A DNA stretch of 64,000 bases, taken from positions 248,001 to 312,000 of the forward strand of contig CACNLV010000001.1 of NCBI GenBank assembly GCA_902621345.1. Reading direction: 5' to 3'. The notes under the pieces were generated by a model that was not told the origin of the DNA, made no database searches, and saw only the letters and a list, made by a program, of their open reading frames with translations. Below are positions 45,654-53,968 of this stretch, one piece after another. The position numbers and the translations under genes are program-made. Source of the DNA: an uncultured Pelagibacteraceae bacterium. Lineage in GTDB: Bacteria > Pseudomonadota > Alphaproteobacteria > Pelagibacterales > Pelagibacteraceae. Position 1 is the first letter of the stretch. Each line of letters starts with the position of its first letter.

Positions 45654-46538
45654 TCAATTTAGCCAGAAGGGTTTTAAAATTTCTAGCTCAGCGTTATCTG
45701 AATATAGTCTATCATTGTTATCTAAGTCAATCTCGAAAAATTTGATGATAGCAAAAGAATATTTGCCATCAATAAGAATCTTACCAATTTCTTTTTTATC
45801 ATTATAAATTTTTTCATCTTTAATTAATTTTCCTTTAATTAATTTTATAGGAAATAATTTTTTCGAAAGTTTATTTTTAAGTTTAATTCTCGCAGTATTT
45901 TCTTGACCGACATAACAACCCTTTTTAAAATCTATTCCATTTAGTTCTTCATAATTACACTCAATTCCAAATAATTTATTTTGTAATTGATTAAAGTTCT
46001 TTGGAACAATTCCAAGTTTATAGCATTGATCGTAATAATTTTTTATATCGGCATTTTTAAGATCTAATTTTTTTAGTGATAAATATAGTTTTTCTAAATT
46101 TATGATTAGTCTTGCTCCTAAATTTTTATTTCTTGGGTCTAAAACTATTGGATCCTCCCGATATTTAAAAGTATAACCCAATATATCTTGCGAGCCCTCG
46201 ATTGATAAAAATTTTTCATAACTAAAACTTGCAACAACAAATTCATTACTTAAGTTTAATATTTCAACTTTTGATCTTATTTTATAAGTATTTAACTGTT
46301 TTAAAAGACTTTCAACTTGTGATTTTTCACAATCAATGAAGTAACCTTTTTTATGTTTAACTATTATAAATTCATAAAGAAATTTTCCTTGAGGTGTTAG
46401 TAGTGAGGCAAAGCAACTTGAATTATCTGATACCTTGCTTATGTCGTTACTAATTAAATTTTGTAAGAAATCTTTATCGTCTTTACCATTTACATAAATT
46501 ATGGCCCTATCCTCTAATATATAAACACTATTATTCAT
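45654..46538 (-). CDS. ygfZ: YgfZ/GcvT-domain folate-binding protein
   Basis: A 294-residue tetrahydrofolate-binding protein that supports repair or maturation of certain Fe-S enzymes. It carries the YgfZ signature KGCYVGQENTARI (K-x-GCYxGQE), with LISNDISKVSDNSSCFASLLTPQGK at the N terminus as in the family. Length is normal. It is divergent from the dihydroorotase gene with 43 bases between them. Confidence 0.92.
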   Translation of the reverse strand: MNNSVYILEDRAIIYVNGKDDKDFLQNLISNDISKVSDNSSCFASLLTPQGKFLYEFIIVKHKKGYFIDCEKSQVESLLKQLNTYKIRSKVEILNLSNEFVVASFSYEKFLSIEGSQDILGYTFKYREDPIVLDPRNKNLGARLIINLEKLYLSLKKLDLKNADIKNYYDQCYKLGIVPKNFNQLQNKLFGIECNYEELNGIDFKKGCYVGQENTARIKLKNKLSKKLFPIKLIKGKLIKDEKIYNDKKEIGKILIDGKYSFAIIKFFEIDLDNNDRLYSDNAELEILKPFWLN

Positions 46539-46581
46539 ATTTGATTGATAATTAATTTTAATATATTACCTTTTTCTAAAA

Positions 46582-47889
46582 ATGTTAGATTTAATAATTA
46601 AAAATGGTCAATGTTATATTGATGGAAGTTTAGAAAACAAAGATATTGCTATTAAAGGTGGCAAAATATCTAAGATTGGTGAAATCTTTGAAGAGGCTGA
46701 AGAAACTTATGATGCGGAAAATCAAATTGTTTTACCTGGTTGTATAGATACTCAAACTCATTTTAGAGAACCAGGTTCAACTGATACTGAAGATCTAAAT
46801 TCTGGAAGTAGGGCTGCGGTTGCAGGAGGCATAACAGCTGTATTTGAAATGCCTAATACAAATCCTCCAACATCAAACATAAAAGAATTTCAAAGAAAAT
46901 TAGATCTTGCAAAAAATAGAATGTATTGCAATTACGCTTTTTATTTTGGTGCAACTGCTGACAACGTCAGTCAATTAGCAGAATTAAAAAACTTAGAAGG
47001 TTGCTGTGGTATTAAATTATTTGCCGGTTCTTCAACTGGAAATCTTTTAGTAGCTGATGAAAAAAATATTGATAAAGTATTTCAAAATAGTTCAAAAGTT
47101 GTGGCGGTTCATTCAGAGGATGAGGCAATTTTAGAGGTAAATAAAAAATTAATTAAAAATGGAGATGTTCATACCCATCCGATTTGGAGAAGTGAAGAAT
47201 GTGCCATGTCATCAACAAGAAGAATAGTAAGAATTGCAAAGAAATATAACAAAAAAGCTCACATACTTCATATATCAACAAAGCAAGAAATAGATTTTTT
47301 ATCTCAGCATAAAGGAAACATTACTTTTGAAATTACACCCCAACATTTAACTATTTATGCGCCAGACTGTTATAACAAGCTTGGGACATATGCTCAAATG
47401 AATCCTCCTATAAGAGATAAATCTCATTATGATAGATTCTGGTACGCAGTTAAAAATAATTTAAACGATACAATTGGGTCTGATCATGCTCCACATCTAA
47501 AAGTTAATAAAGAAAAAGAATATCCCAATTCACCTTCAGGAATGCCCGGTGTTCAAACTTTGATGCCAGTGATGTTAAATCATGTAAATGATGGAAAATT
47601 ATCGTTAACTCAATTAATTAATCTTGTTTGTGAAAATCCAGTTAAGATTTTTGGTATAAAGAATAAGGGATTTATTAAAGAAGGTTATGTTGCCGATTTT
47701 ACTGTGGTGGATATGAATAGAACAATTAAAATTAAAAATGAAAATATCGAGAGTAAATGTGGATGGTCACCATTCAATGGATTTGAATTTAAGGGTACTC
47801 CAATGGCAACTATTATAGCTGGAAAAATAAAGATGAAAGATGGTAAAATTTTAGGGGAACCTGAAGGAAATCCTTTAGTGTTTAGCTAA
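46582..47889 (+). CDS. pyrC: dihydroorotase (class I amidohydrolase)
   Basis: Amidohydrolase of pyrimidine synthesis, 435 residues. The N-terminal beta domain leads into GCIDTQTHFREPG, where the first His of the usual HxH metal pair is Gln; the second His remains. Other ligands: HSEDE, HILHISTK, and IGSDHAPH. The Gln variant is common in alphaproteobacterial members of this family as I recall them, so it is not a defect. Allantoinase is the alternative, less likely. It overlaps the SMR gene tail to tail by 8 bases. Confidence 0.86.
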   Translation: MLDLIIKNGQCYIDGSLENKDIAIKGGKISKIGEIFEEAEETYDAENQIVLPGCIDTQTHFREPGSTDTEDLNSGSRAAVAGGITAVFEMPNTNPPTSNIKEFQRKLDLAKNRMYCNYAFYFGATADNVSQLAELKNLEGCCGIKLFAGSSTGNLLVADEKNIDKVFQNSSKVVAVHSEDEAILEVNKKLIKNGDVHTHPIWRSEECAMSSTRRIVRIAKKYNKKAHILHISTKQEIDFLSQHKGNITFEITPQHLTIYAPDCYNKLGTYAQMNPPIRDKSHYDRFWYAVKNNLNDTIGSDHAPHLKVNKEKEYPNSPSGMPGVQTLMPVMLNHVNDGKLSLTQLINLVCENPVKIFGIKNKGFIKEGYVADFTVVDMNRTIKIKNENIESKCGWSPFNGFEFKGTPMATIIAGKIKMKDGKILGEPEGNPLVFS

Positions 47890-48214
47890 TCTTTCCAGTA
47901 AAACTATTTACTAATATTACACCAATCACAATTAAGAATAACCCTACAATTGCTTGCCAAGCTAAGGTTTGTTTGAAAAAGATATAACCTAGTATTGCAA
48001 TAGTAAATATGCCAAGACCGCTCCAGGTCGCATAAACAATTGCAATTGGTAGTTTGTTGACAACAAAAGTTAGAAGATAAAATGCAGTTAAATAAAATGC
48101 AGCTAGAGCAAAAGTTGGTAAAAACTTTGTAAAATTTTGTGATACTGGCAATAACATTGTCCCAGCAACTTCACAAAAAATTGCCCCAACTAGGAATAAA
48201 TATGTTTTTAACAC
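47882..48214 (-). CDS. small multidrug resistance (SMR) family transporter
   Basis: A 110-residue protein with four transmembrane helices, GTG start. The membrane-embedded Glu (IFCEVAGTMLL, residue 15) that couples protons to drug export is present, as is the YATWSGLG loop of helix 3 and IVGLFLIVIGVILVN in helix 4. Family members export quaternary ammonium compounds or guanidinium. It follows prpE with a 2-base gap and may be cotranscribed. Confidence 0.9.
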   Translation of the reverse strand: MLKTYLFLVGAIFCEVAGTMLLPVSQNFTKFLPTFALAAFYLTAFYLLTFVVNKLPIAIVYATWSGLGIFTIAILGYIFFKQTLAWQAIVGLFLIVIGVILVNSFTGKIS

Positions 48215-48216
48215 TA

Positions 48217-50109
48217 TTAAAGAATATTATTACTTTTTAGATCAGCTTTTATCTCATCTAAAATTGCTGGATCATCAATGGTTGGAGGCATTTTATATTC
48301 TTCTTTATCAGCAATTTTTCTAATTGTTCCTCTTAAAATTTTACCTGATCTAGTTTTGGGTAATCTTTTAATAACTATAGCAATTTTAAATGCAGCAACT
48401 GGACCTATTTTCTCTCTGACCATTTGGATACACTCTTTTGAGATATCTTCGTGACTTTTATCAACGCCTGCTTTTAAAACGACTAAGCCAATAGGCAATT
48501 GTCCTTTAAGTTTGTCAGCAATTCCAAGAACAGCACATTCAGCCACTGATTGATGTTCAGATAAAACTTCTTCAATTGCGCCAGTTGATAATCTGTGACC
48601 TGCAACATTAATTATGTCATCTGTTCTAGACATAATCCATATATAACCATCATCATCAATATGACCTGCATCATAAGTTTGATAATAACCATCATAATTT
48701 GACATATAGTTTTCTTTATATCTTTGATCAGCATTCCATAAAGTTGGAAAAGTTCCTGGTGGCAATGGAAGTTTAACAACGATATCTCCCATTTCATTTG
48801 GTTTAGCTAAAGTCTGATCTGATTTAATAATTTTCACATCATATCCAGGTACTGCTTTACATGCTGAACCATATTTAGTTTTCATCATTTCAATTCCAGT
48901 ACAATTTGAACTGATCGCCCAGCTAGTTTCTGTTTGCCACCAATGATCTATAACTGGAACTTTTAATAAATTTTCAGCCCATTTAATTGTATCTGGATCA
49001 GCTCGTTCTCCTGCAAGAAAAAGACTCTCAAATTTACTTAAGTCATATTTTGAAAAAAATTTACCTTCAGGATCTTCTTTTTTAATTGCTCTAAAAGCTG
49101 TCGGTGCTGTGAAAAGTGATTTAACTTTATAGTCTGAAATAATTTTCCAGAAAGCACCTGCATCAGGTGTACCGACAGGCTTACCCTCAAACAGCACGGT
49201 TGTGCATCCTTTAAATAACGGAGCGTAAACAATATATGAGTGACCCACTATCCAACCAATATCACTAGCTGACCACCAAATATCATCCTCTTCAATGTTA
49301 TAAATATTTTTCATAGTCCATTTTAAAGCAACAATATGCCCACCTATGTCTCTGACTATTCCTTTTGGAGTTCCGGTAGTGCCTGAAGTGTAAAGAATAT
49401 AAGCGAACTCATTTGAATTCATTTCCACACAATCTGTATCCTTAGCATCAGCATTAGCTTCATCCCAACTGATTTCTACAGGTGCATTTAGTTTGACCTC
49501 ATGACCTTTTCTTTGAAACAAAATCATTTTGCTGATCTTGTGATTAGCTAATTTTATTGCCTCATCTACTAGAGGTTTGTATTCAACAGTCCTTCCAGGC
49601 TCAAAACCGCATGAAGCAGTTACTAAAAGTTTTGCTTTACTATCGTCAATTCTACTTGCAAGTTCGTTTGAGGCAAATCCACCAAAAACAACTGAGTGTA
49701 TTGCTCCAATTCTCGCACAAGCAAGCATTGCTATAACAGCCTCAGGTATCATGGGCATATAAATTATTACTCGATCACCTTTATTGATCTCTTGATTTTT
49801 AAGTGCTCCTGCAAATTTTGATACTTTTGATCTTAATTCCTCATAACTGAACTTGCTTTTATTTCCAGTAATAGGACTGTCGTAAATTAATGCAGTTTTG
49901 CCTCCTTTTCCTTGATCAATGTGAAAATCCAACGCATTATAACACGTGTTAGTGACACCATCCTCGTACCACTTATAGAAAGGGGGATTAGATTTGTTTA
50001 AAATTTTGCTTGGTTTTTTAAACCAGAAGATGTTTTCTGATGCTTCTCTCCAAAAGCTTTCAGGATTATTTATTGATTCTTGGTATATTTCATTGAATTT
50101 CTTGGACAT
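48217..50109 (-). CDS. prpE: propionyl-CoA synthetase (PrpE type acyl-CoA ligase)
   Basis: AMP-forming acyl-CoA ligase, 630 residues. Motifs: YILYTSGTTGTPKGIVRDIGG (P loop; the G-RD-GGH form typifies PrpE), WWSASDIGWIVGHSYIVYAPL, HWWQTETSWAI and TRSGKILRGTIRKI with the catalytic Lys. PrpE is preferred over acetyl-CoA synthetase because of the length and the GIVRDIGGH pattern. No methylcitrate-cycle genes are nearby. Confidence 0.9.
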   Translation of the reverse strand: MSKKFNEIYQESINNPESFWREASENIFWFKKPSKILNKSNPPFYKWYEDGVTNTCYNALDFHIDQGKGGKTALIYDSPITGNKSKFSYEELRSKVSKFAGALKNQEINKGDRVIIYMPMIPEAVIAMLACARIGAIHSVVFGGFASNELASRIDDSKAKLLVTASCGFEPGRTVEYKPLVDEAIKLANHKISKMILFQRKGHEVKLNAPVEISWDEANADAKDTDCVEMNSNEFAYILYTSGTTGTPKGIVRDIGGHIVALKWTMKNIYNIEEDDIWWSASDIGWIVGHSYIVYAPLFKGCTTVLFEGKPVGTPDAGAFWKIISDYKVKSLFTAPTAFRAIKKEDPEGKFFSKYDLSKFESLFLAGERADPDTIKWAENLLKVPVIDHWWQTETSWAISSNCTGIEMMKTKYGSACKAVPGYDVKIIKSDQTLAKPNEMGDIVVKLPLPPGTFPTLWNADQRYKENYMSNYDGYYQTYDAGHIDDDGYIWIMSRTDDIINVAGHRLSTGAIEEVLSEHQSVAECAVLGIADKLKGQLPIGLVVLKAGVDKSHEDISKECIQMVREKIGPVAAFKIAIVIKRLPKTRSGKILRGTIRKIADKEEYKMPPTIDDPAILDEIKADLKSNNIL

Positions 50110-50255
50110 TTGATTTTTGATTCGATATAGCCTTTTTTTTAGATTATTAAATTATAAATTGTATTTAATTTCAAAAAGTCAGTAAAATCAACGTAAATAA
50201 ATGACACTTTAGTCTTCAATAATCTGTTTTTATTTGCTATTTAACCCAAACCTTT

Positions 50256-50273
50256 GCTTAGGGAAGCCTAAGC
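50256..50273. promoter_or_regulatory. inverted repeat in the proteorhodopsin upstream region
   Basis: GCTTAGG-GAAG-CCTAAGC is a perfect 7-bp inverted repeat with a 4-base loop; its right arm runs into a 10-bp palindrome (CTAAGCTTAG, 50268-50277). It lies 51 bases before the proteorhodopsin ATG. As DNA it could be an operator, lying between a possible TTGCTT -35 (50254) and TTTATA -10 (50278); as RNA, a hairpin. The promoter assignment is weak. Confidence 0.55.
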
Positions 50274-50323
50274 TTAGTTTATATAAACTAACAAGTAAAA
50301 ACTAACTAAAGAGGGAGTTTTTT

Positions 50324-51100
50324 ATGAAAAAACTTAAACTGTTTGCTCTAGCAGCTGTTGCCCTAACAGGTTTAACAGGAATTGCTAATGCAGCAGACGC
50401 AACGATGTTAGCTCAGGATGACTTTGTTGGAATATCTTTTTGGATAATTTCAATGGGTATGTTAGCGGCTACTGCTTTCTTCTTCATGGAGAGAGGTACT
50501 GTTAACCCTGCGTGGAAAACATCAGTAACTGTTGCTGGTCTTGTAACTGGTATTGCTTTCATTCACTACATGTACATGAGAGAAGTATGGGTTGCTACAG
50601 GTGACTCACCAACAGTATATAGATATATTGACTGGTTAATTACTGTACCATTACAGATGGTAGAATTTTATTTAATTCTAGTAGCTGTAAGAAAAGCAAA
50701 CTCTGGAATGTTCTGGAGATTGTTAATCGGTTCACTAGTAATGTTAATCGGTGGATACTTAGGAGAAGCTGGATATATCAATGCTACACTTGGTTTCATT
50801 ATCGGTATGGCAGGTTGGGTATACATTCTTTATGAAGTATTCTCAGGTGAAGCAGGTAAAGCTGCTGCTAAGAGCGGAAACAAAGCTCTTGTAACTGCGT
50901 TCGGTGCAATGAGAATGATTGTAACTGTAGGTTGGGCAATTTATCCATTAGGTTATGTATTTGGTTACCTAACTGGTGGAGTAGATGCTGACACATTAAA
51001 CGTAGTTTACAACTTAGCTGACTTCATTAACAAAATTGCATTTGGTCTAGTAATCTGGGCTGCTGCAATGAGTTCTGGAGCTGGCGCAAGAGCAAGATAA
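50324..51100 (+). CDS. proteorhodopsin, light-driven proton pump, predicted blue-absorbing
   Basis: A 258-residue, seven-helix retinal protein with a cleavable signal peptide (about 1-23). The retinal Schiff-base Lys is K237 (DFINKIAF). Proton acceptor D103, T107 and donor E114 (YRYIDWLITVPLQMVEFYL) correspond to D97/T101/E108 of green proteorhodopsin, so it is a DTE-type outward proton pump; H81 matches His75. The tuning position (L105 in green types) is Gln111, which predicts blue absorption. A strong AGGGAG site lies 6 bases before ATG, and a terminator follows. No retinal or carotenoid synthesis genes are in the window. Confidence 0.97.
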   Translation: MKKLKLFALAAVALTGLTGIANAADATMLAQDDFVGISFWIISMGMLAATAFFFMERGTVNPAWKTSVTVAGLVTGIAFIHYMYMREVWVATGDSPTVYRYIDWLITVPLQMVEFYLILVAVRKANSGMFWRLLIGSLVMLIGGYLGEAGYINATLGFIIGMAGWVYILYEVFSGEAGKAAAKSGNKALVTAFGAMRMIVTVGWAIYPLGYVFGYLTGGVDADTLNVVYNLADFINKIAFGLVIWAAAMSSGAGARAR

Positions 51101-51122
51101 TTACGCTTTAAACTTATAATTT

Positions 51123-51164
51123 ATAGGGCGAGTATGTTTTTACATACTTGCCCTATTTTTTTTT
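51123..51164 (+). terminator. rho-independent terminator after proteorhodopsin
   Basis: A 14-bp stem (51123-51136 with 51143-51156, one G-T pair) with a TTTTTA loop is followed by a run of nine T. It begins 22 bases after the stop codon and isolates the rhodopsin from the ferredoxin genes, or attenuates read-through. It is the strongest terminator noticed in the window. Confidence 0.92.
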
Positions 51165-51182
51165 ACTCCTATATTCATATTA

Positions 51183-51503
51183 ATGGCTAAAATAACTTAC
51201 ATCACTCACGAGAATGAAAAGTATACAATCGAAGTTCAAAATGGCTTAACAGTTATGGAGGGTGCAATTCAAAATGACGTACCTGGAATAGATGCAGATT
51301 GTGGTGGGGGAATGGCATGTGCAACTTGCCATGTTTATGTCAAAGAAGACTGGTTTAATAAGTTACCAAAAAAAGAAAACGGAGAAGACGATATGCTGGA
51401 TATGGCATTTGAACCAAAAACAAATAGCAGACTGAGTTGCCAAATTATTGTTTCAGATGAAGTAGATGGTCTCGAAGTAAACATACCTTCTAAACAGGCT
51501 TAA
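51183..51503 (+). CDS. [2Fe-2S] ferredoxin, adrenodoxin type
   Basis: A 106-residue electron carrier. The cluster ligands are Cys40, Cys46, Cys49 and Cys86 in the C-x5-C-x2-C...C arrangement ([26 protein letters not shown]), typical of vertebrate-type/adrenodoxin-like ferredoxins used by cytochrome P450 or Isc systems. It abuts the reductase gene immediately (no gap), so the two likely form an electron-transfer pair. Confidence 0.95.
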   Translation: MAKITYITHENEKYTIEVQNGLTVMEGAIQNDVPGIDADCGGGMACATCHVYVKEDWFNKLPKKENGEDDMLDMAFEPKTNSRLSCQIIVSDEVDGLEVNIPSKQA

Positions 51504-52520
51504 ATGAATAAAACCGATGCACTAATTATTGGAGCAGGACCTACAGGATTATTTACGGCACACCAATTAAAACTAATTGGCCTCGATTGTGAAATAGTTG
51601 ATAATTTAGATAAAATAGGTGGACAATGTATAGAACTTTATCCTGATAAACCAATTTATGATATTCCTGCGGTACCTGAGTGTACAGGAGAGGAATTAAC
51701 AAATAATTTAATTAGTCAATTAAAGCCTTTTGACATTAAATTTCATTTAAGTGAAAGAGTTGAAGAGGTTAAGAAAGAAGATGCTAACTGGTTAGTAAAA
51801 ACTAGTAGTGGTAATACTTTTTTAACACCAAATGTTATTATTGCTGGAGGCGTTGGTTCATTTGAACCTCGAAAATTTGCACCAAAGGAGTGTGAACAAT
51901 ATGAAAATAAATCTTTATTTTATTCGGTAAAAGATAAAAATATATTTAAAGGTAAAACAGTATCAATTTTTGGAGGTGGAGATAGCGCATTAGATTGGGC
52001 CATTGAGTTATCTAAAGATTGTAAAATTAATTTAATACATAGACGAGATGAATTTAGAGGAGCACAAGCAACAGTCGATAAAATGCAAGAACTGGTAAAA
52101 TCAGGAAAAATAAACTTGTTTACTAAATATCAAATGGCAAATGCTCGTGGAGATCAAAAATTAGAAAGTATAGATATAAAGCACGACAATAATGAAATTA
52201 AGAACCTTAAGTCTGATTATGTACTTGGTTTTTTTGGCCTTATTATGCAATTAGGACCAATTGCTGATTGGGGTCTTAATTTGAATAAAAAAACTATTGA
52301 GGTTGATACAGAGAAATTTGAGACAAATCAAAAAGGTATTTATGCTGTTGGAGATATTTGTAACTATCCTGGTAAATTAAAACTTATTCTCTCTGGTTTC
52401 CATGAGGGTGCTTTAGCTGCTAGAGCATGTTTTAAACTCGCAAGACCTAATGAAAAATATAGATTTGAATTCACAACTACTTCATCAAACTTGTTAAAAA
52501 GACTTGGGAAAAAAGAGTGA
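51504..52520 (+). CDS. ferredoxin--NADP reductase (thioredoxin-reductase-like FAD enzyme)
   Basis: A 338-residue FAD/NAD(P) oxidoreductase. FAD motif IIGAGPTGLFTAHQL at residues 8-22, IGGQCIELYP, NADPH motif IFGGGDSALDWAIEL, and the C-terminal AVGDICNYPGKLKLILSGFHEGALAA. No redox-active CxxC pair occurs in the NADPH domain, so this is a TrxR-like ferredoxin/flavodoxin reductase, not thioredoxin reductase. The ferredoxin partner is immediately upstream. Its position after proteorhodopsin is familiar in SAR11. Confidence 0.92.
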   Translation: MNKTDALIIGAGPTGLFTAHQLKLIGLDCEIVDNLDKIGGQCIELYPDKPIYDIPAVPECTGEELTNNLISQLKPFDIKFHLSERVEEVKKEDANWLVKTSSGNTFLTPNVIIAGGVGSFEPRKFAPKECEQYENKSLFYSVKDKNIFKGKTVSIFGGGDSALDWAIELSKDCKINLIHRRDEFRGAQATVDKMQELVKSGKINLFTKYQMANARGDQKLESIDIKHDNNEIKNLKSDYVLGFFGLIMQLGPIADWGLNLNKKTIEVDTEKFETNQKGIYAVGDICNYPGKLKLILSGFHEGALAARACFKLARPNEKYRFEFTTTSSNLLKRLGKKE

Positions 52521-53143
52521 TAGAGCTTTTTTCAGCTAATACTCCTAATGGAAAAAAAATTAGTATTATGCTCGAGGAGATCAAGTTTGACTACAAAGTA
52601 ACTAAAGTTGATTTAGATAATGGTGAACAATTTAAACAAGATTTTAAAAAGATTAGTCCATTAAGTAAAATTCCCGTAATTATTGATCATAAAAATAAAA
52701 AAACAGTTTTTGAGTCTGGGGCAATTTTAATTTACTTAGCTGAATTAAGTGGAAAATTTTATAATTCTGAAGAAAGATTAGAAATTAATCAATGGCTTAT
52801 GGCCCAAATGGGCTATGTTGGTCCAATGTTAGGTCAACATCATCAGTTTCATCATTATAATCCGGGGAAAAGTAAGTTTGGTGAAGATAGATATTTTAGA
52901 ATTTCCGAAAGAATATATAGAGAGCTAGATGAAAGATTGTCAAAATCAAAATATTTATCAGGAGAAAATTATACAATTGCAGATATTGGAACATTTCCTT
53001 GGATTGCTAGGCATGAGTGGCATGACATTGGTCTAAAAAAATTCAAAAATTTAACTAGATGGTACGAGAATATCTCTGAAAGGGAAGGTGTTAAAAAAGG
53101 TTTTGCTTTTATGGATAAAAGTGAATTACCACCTAAGCCATAA
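52517..53143 (+). CDS. glutathione S-transferase family protein (YghU/YfcG-like)
   Basis: A 208-residue thioredoxin-fold plus helical GST. N-terminal domain: ELFSANTPNGKKISIMLEEI, with SKIPVIIDH and the ESGAILIYLAE glutathione-site motif. C-terminal domain: MAQMGYVGPMLGQHHQFHHY and NYTIADIGTFPWIARHE (conserved N-capping box). The TPNG motif resembles disulphide-bond oxidoreductases YfcG/YghU. GTG start, overlapping the reductase stop by 4 bases. Stop codon abuts the convergent micro-ORF. Confidence 0.9.
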   Translation: MIELFSANTPNGKKISIMLEEIKFDYKVTKVDLDNGEQFKQDFKKISPLSKIPVIIDHKNKKTVFESGAILIYLAELSGKFYNSEERLEINQWLMAQMGYVGPMLGQHHQFHHYNPGKSKFGEDRYFRISERIYRELDERLSKSKYLSGENYTIADIGTFPWIARHEWHDIGLKKFKNLTRWYENISEREGVKKGFAFMDKSELPPKP

Positions 53144-53248
53144 TTAATTTATCGAATTAAGAAATCTAAATAATGAAGCAAAAATGCCATGACCTGATGC
53201 TTCGATCGCAAGTATTACTAAAATAATTAAAATTAATTTTGGGTTCAT
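53144..53248 (-). CDS. 34-residue predicted membrane microprotein
   Basis: An unrecognised 34-codon frame starting MNPKLILIILVILAIEASG, then a short SLFRFLNSIN tail. Residues 3-15 form one hydrophobic helix. Its ATG overlaps the TGA of the upstream 42-codon frame as ATGA, and that frame in turn overlaps dksA, so the three look translationally coupled. It ends exactly at the stop of the convergent GST gene. No function is proposed. Too short for most gene callers. Confidence 0.5.
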   Translation of the reverse strand: MNPKLILIILVILAIEASGHGIFASLFRFLNSIN

Positions 53249-53373
53249 CTACTAAAGACAAAAAATATTAGAATTATCCAGAACAGAGCATAATAATAGT
53301 AAATATATTTTTTAGTAAAATTATAAGTAACTGGATTATGCACTTTTTTTATTTTTTTCTTTTTTTTAGTCAT
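53245..53373 (-). CDS. 42-residue basic membrane microprotein, dksA-coupled
   Basis: The start ATG lies inside the last codons of dksA (8-base ATGACTAA overlap). The protein starts MTKKKKKIKKVHNP, a very basic leader, and ends in one hydrophobic helix (about 27-40, ALFWIILIFFVFSR). A longer frame extends upstream within dksA but the coupled ATG is more sensible. Nothing similar is recognised. Basic leader plus single helix suggests a cytoplasmic-side-in membrane microprotein, which is inference. Confidence 0.5.
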   Translation of the reverse strand: MTKKKKKIKKVHNPVTYNFTKKYIYYYYALFWIILIFFVFSR

Positions 53374-53890
53374 CTGCGTGAACCTTTTCGTCCTTCTCAT
53401 GTTTTTCTTGTGCGGCAATTGTATATTTTGCAACTGGTCTTGCCATTAGTCTTTTTAGCCCGATCGGCTCTGCAGTATCGAGGCAATAGCCGTAAGTATC
53501 TTCCCTTATTCTTGCCAAAGCTTTGTCAATTTCTGAGATAAGTTTTATTTGTCTGTTGATTGCTTTCATTTCTACATTTTTATCGGTATACGAACTCGCT
53601 TGATCGACAATATCTGCAGAAATACTATTATCATCCATAGAGCCGTTGTAGAGAGCTTCATTGTTTGATTTTACAAGCTCTTTTTTCCATTCTTGTAATT
53701 TAATTCTGAAAAATACTTTGTGTTTTTCACACATATATTTTTCTGTATCTTTAGGAATGTAGGTTTTTGATATTTTTATAGGTCCTTTTTTGACTTCTTT
53801 TGTTTTACTAACCACTTTTGTTTTTGGTTTAGAAACATTCTTTGTTTTAGTTTTAGTAACCTTTTTTTTTGTTTTAGCTATCTTTGGCAT
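53366..53890 (-). CDS. dksA: DksA/TraR-family transcription factor
   Basis: RNA-polymerase-binding regulator acting with ppGpp, 174 residues. The N-terminal 50 residues are Lys/Thr/Val-rich and low complexity, then the coiled-coil core, then DTYGYCLDTAEPIGLKRLMARPVAKYTIAAQEKHE. The zinc-finger region keeps only one Cys; alphaproteobacterial DksA typically lacks the full C4 set, so this is normal. It is followed by two overlapping micro-ORFs and divergent from the GT39 gene. Confidence 0.9.
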   Translation of the reverse strand: MPKIAKTKKKVTKTKTKNVSKPKTKVVSKTKEVKKGPIKISKTYIPKDTEKYMCEKHKVFFRIKLQEWKKELVKSNNEALYNGSMDDNSISADIVDQASSYTDKNVEMKAINRQIKLISEIDKALARIREDTYGYCLDTAEPIGLKRLMARPVAKYTIAAQEKHEKDEKVHADD

Positions 53891-53968
53891 GTTCGAATTT
53901 GAATTCGAGGGAGTATATTCAGCAAAATATGGGTGTCAAGCAACCTTAATTATTGTAAATATTTACTT

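Noticed and set aside
46720-46760. Gln in place of the first metal His in the dihydroorotase HxH motif
   Set aside because: The DTQxHFREPG form is common in the alphaproteobacterial branch of this family; the rest of the active site is intact.
53366-53480. Loss of three zinc-finger cysteines in DksA
   Set aside because: Alphaproteobacterial DksA proteins commonly lack the full C4 set, so this is a family trait.
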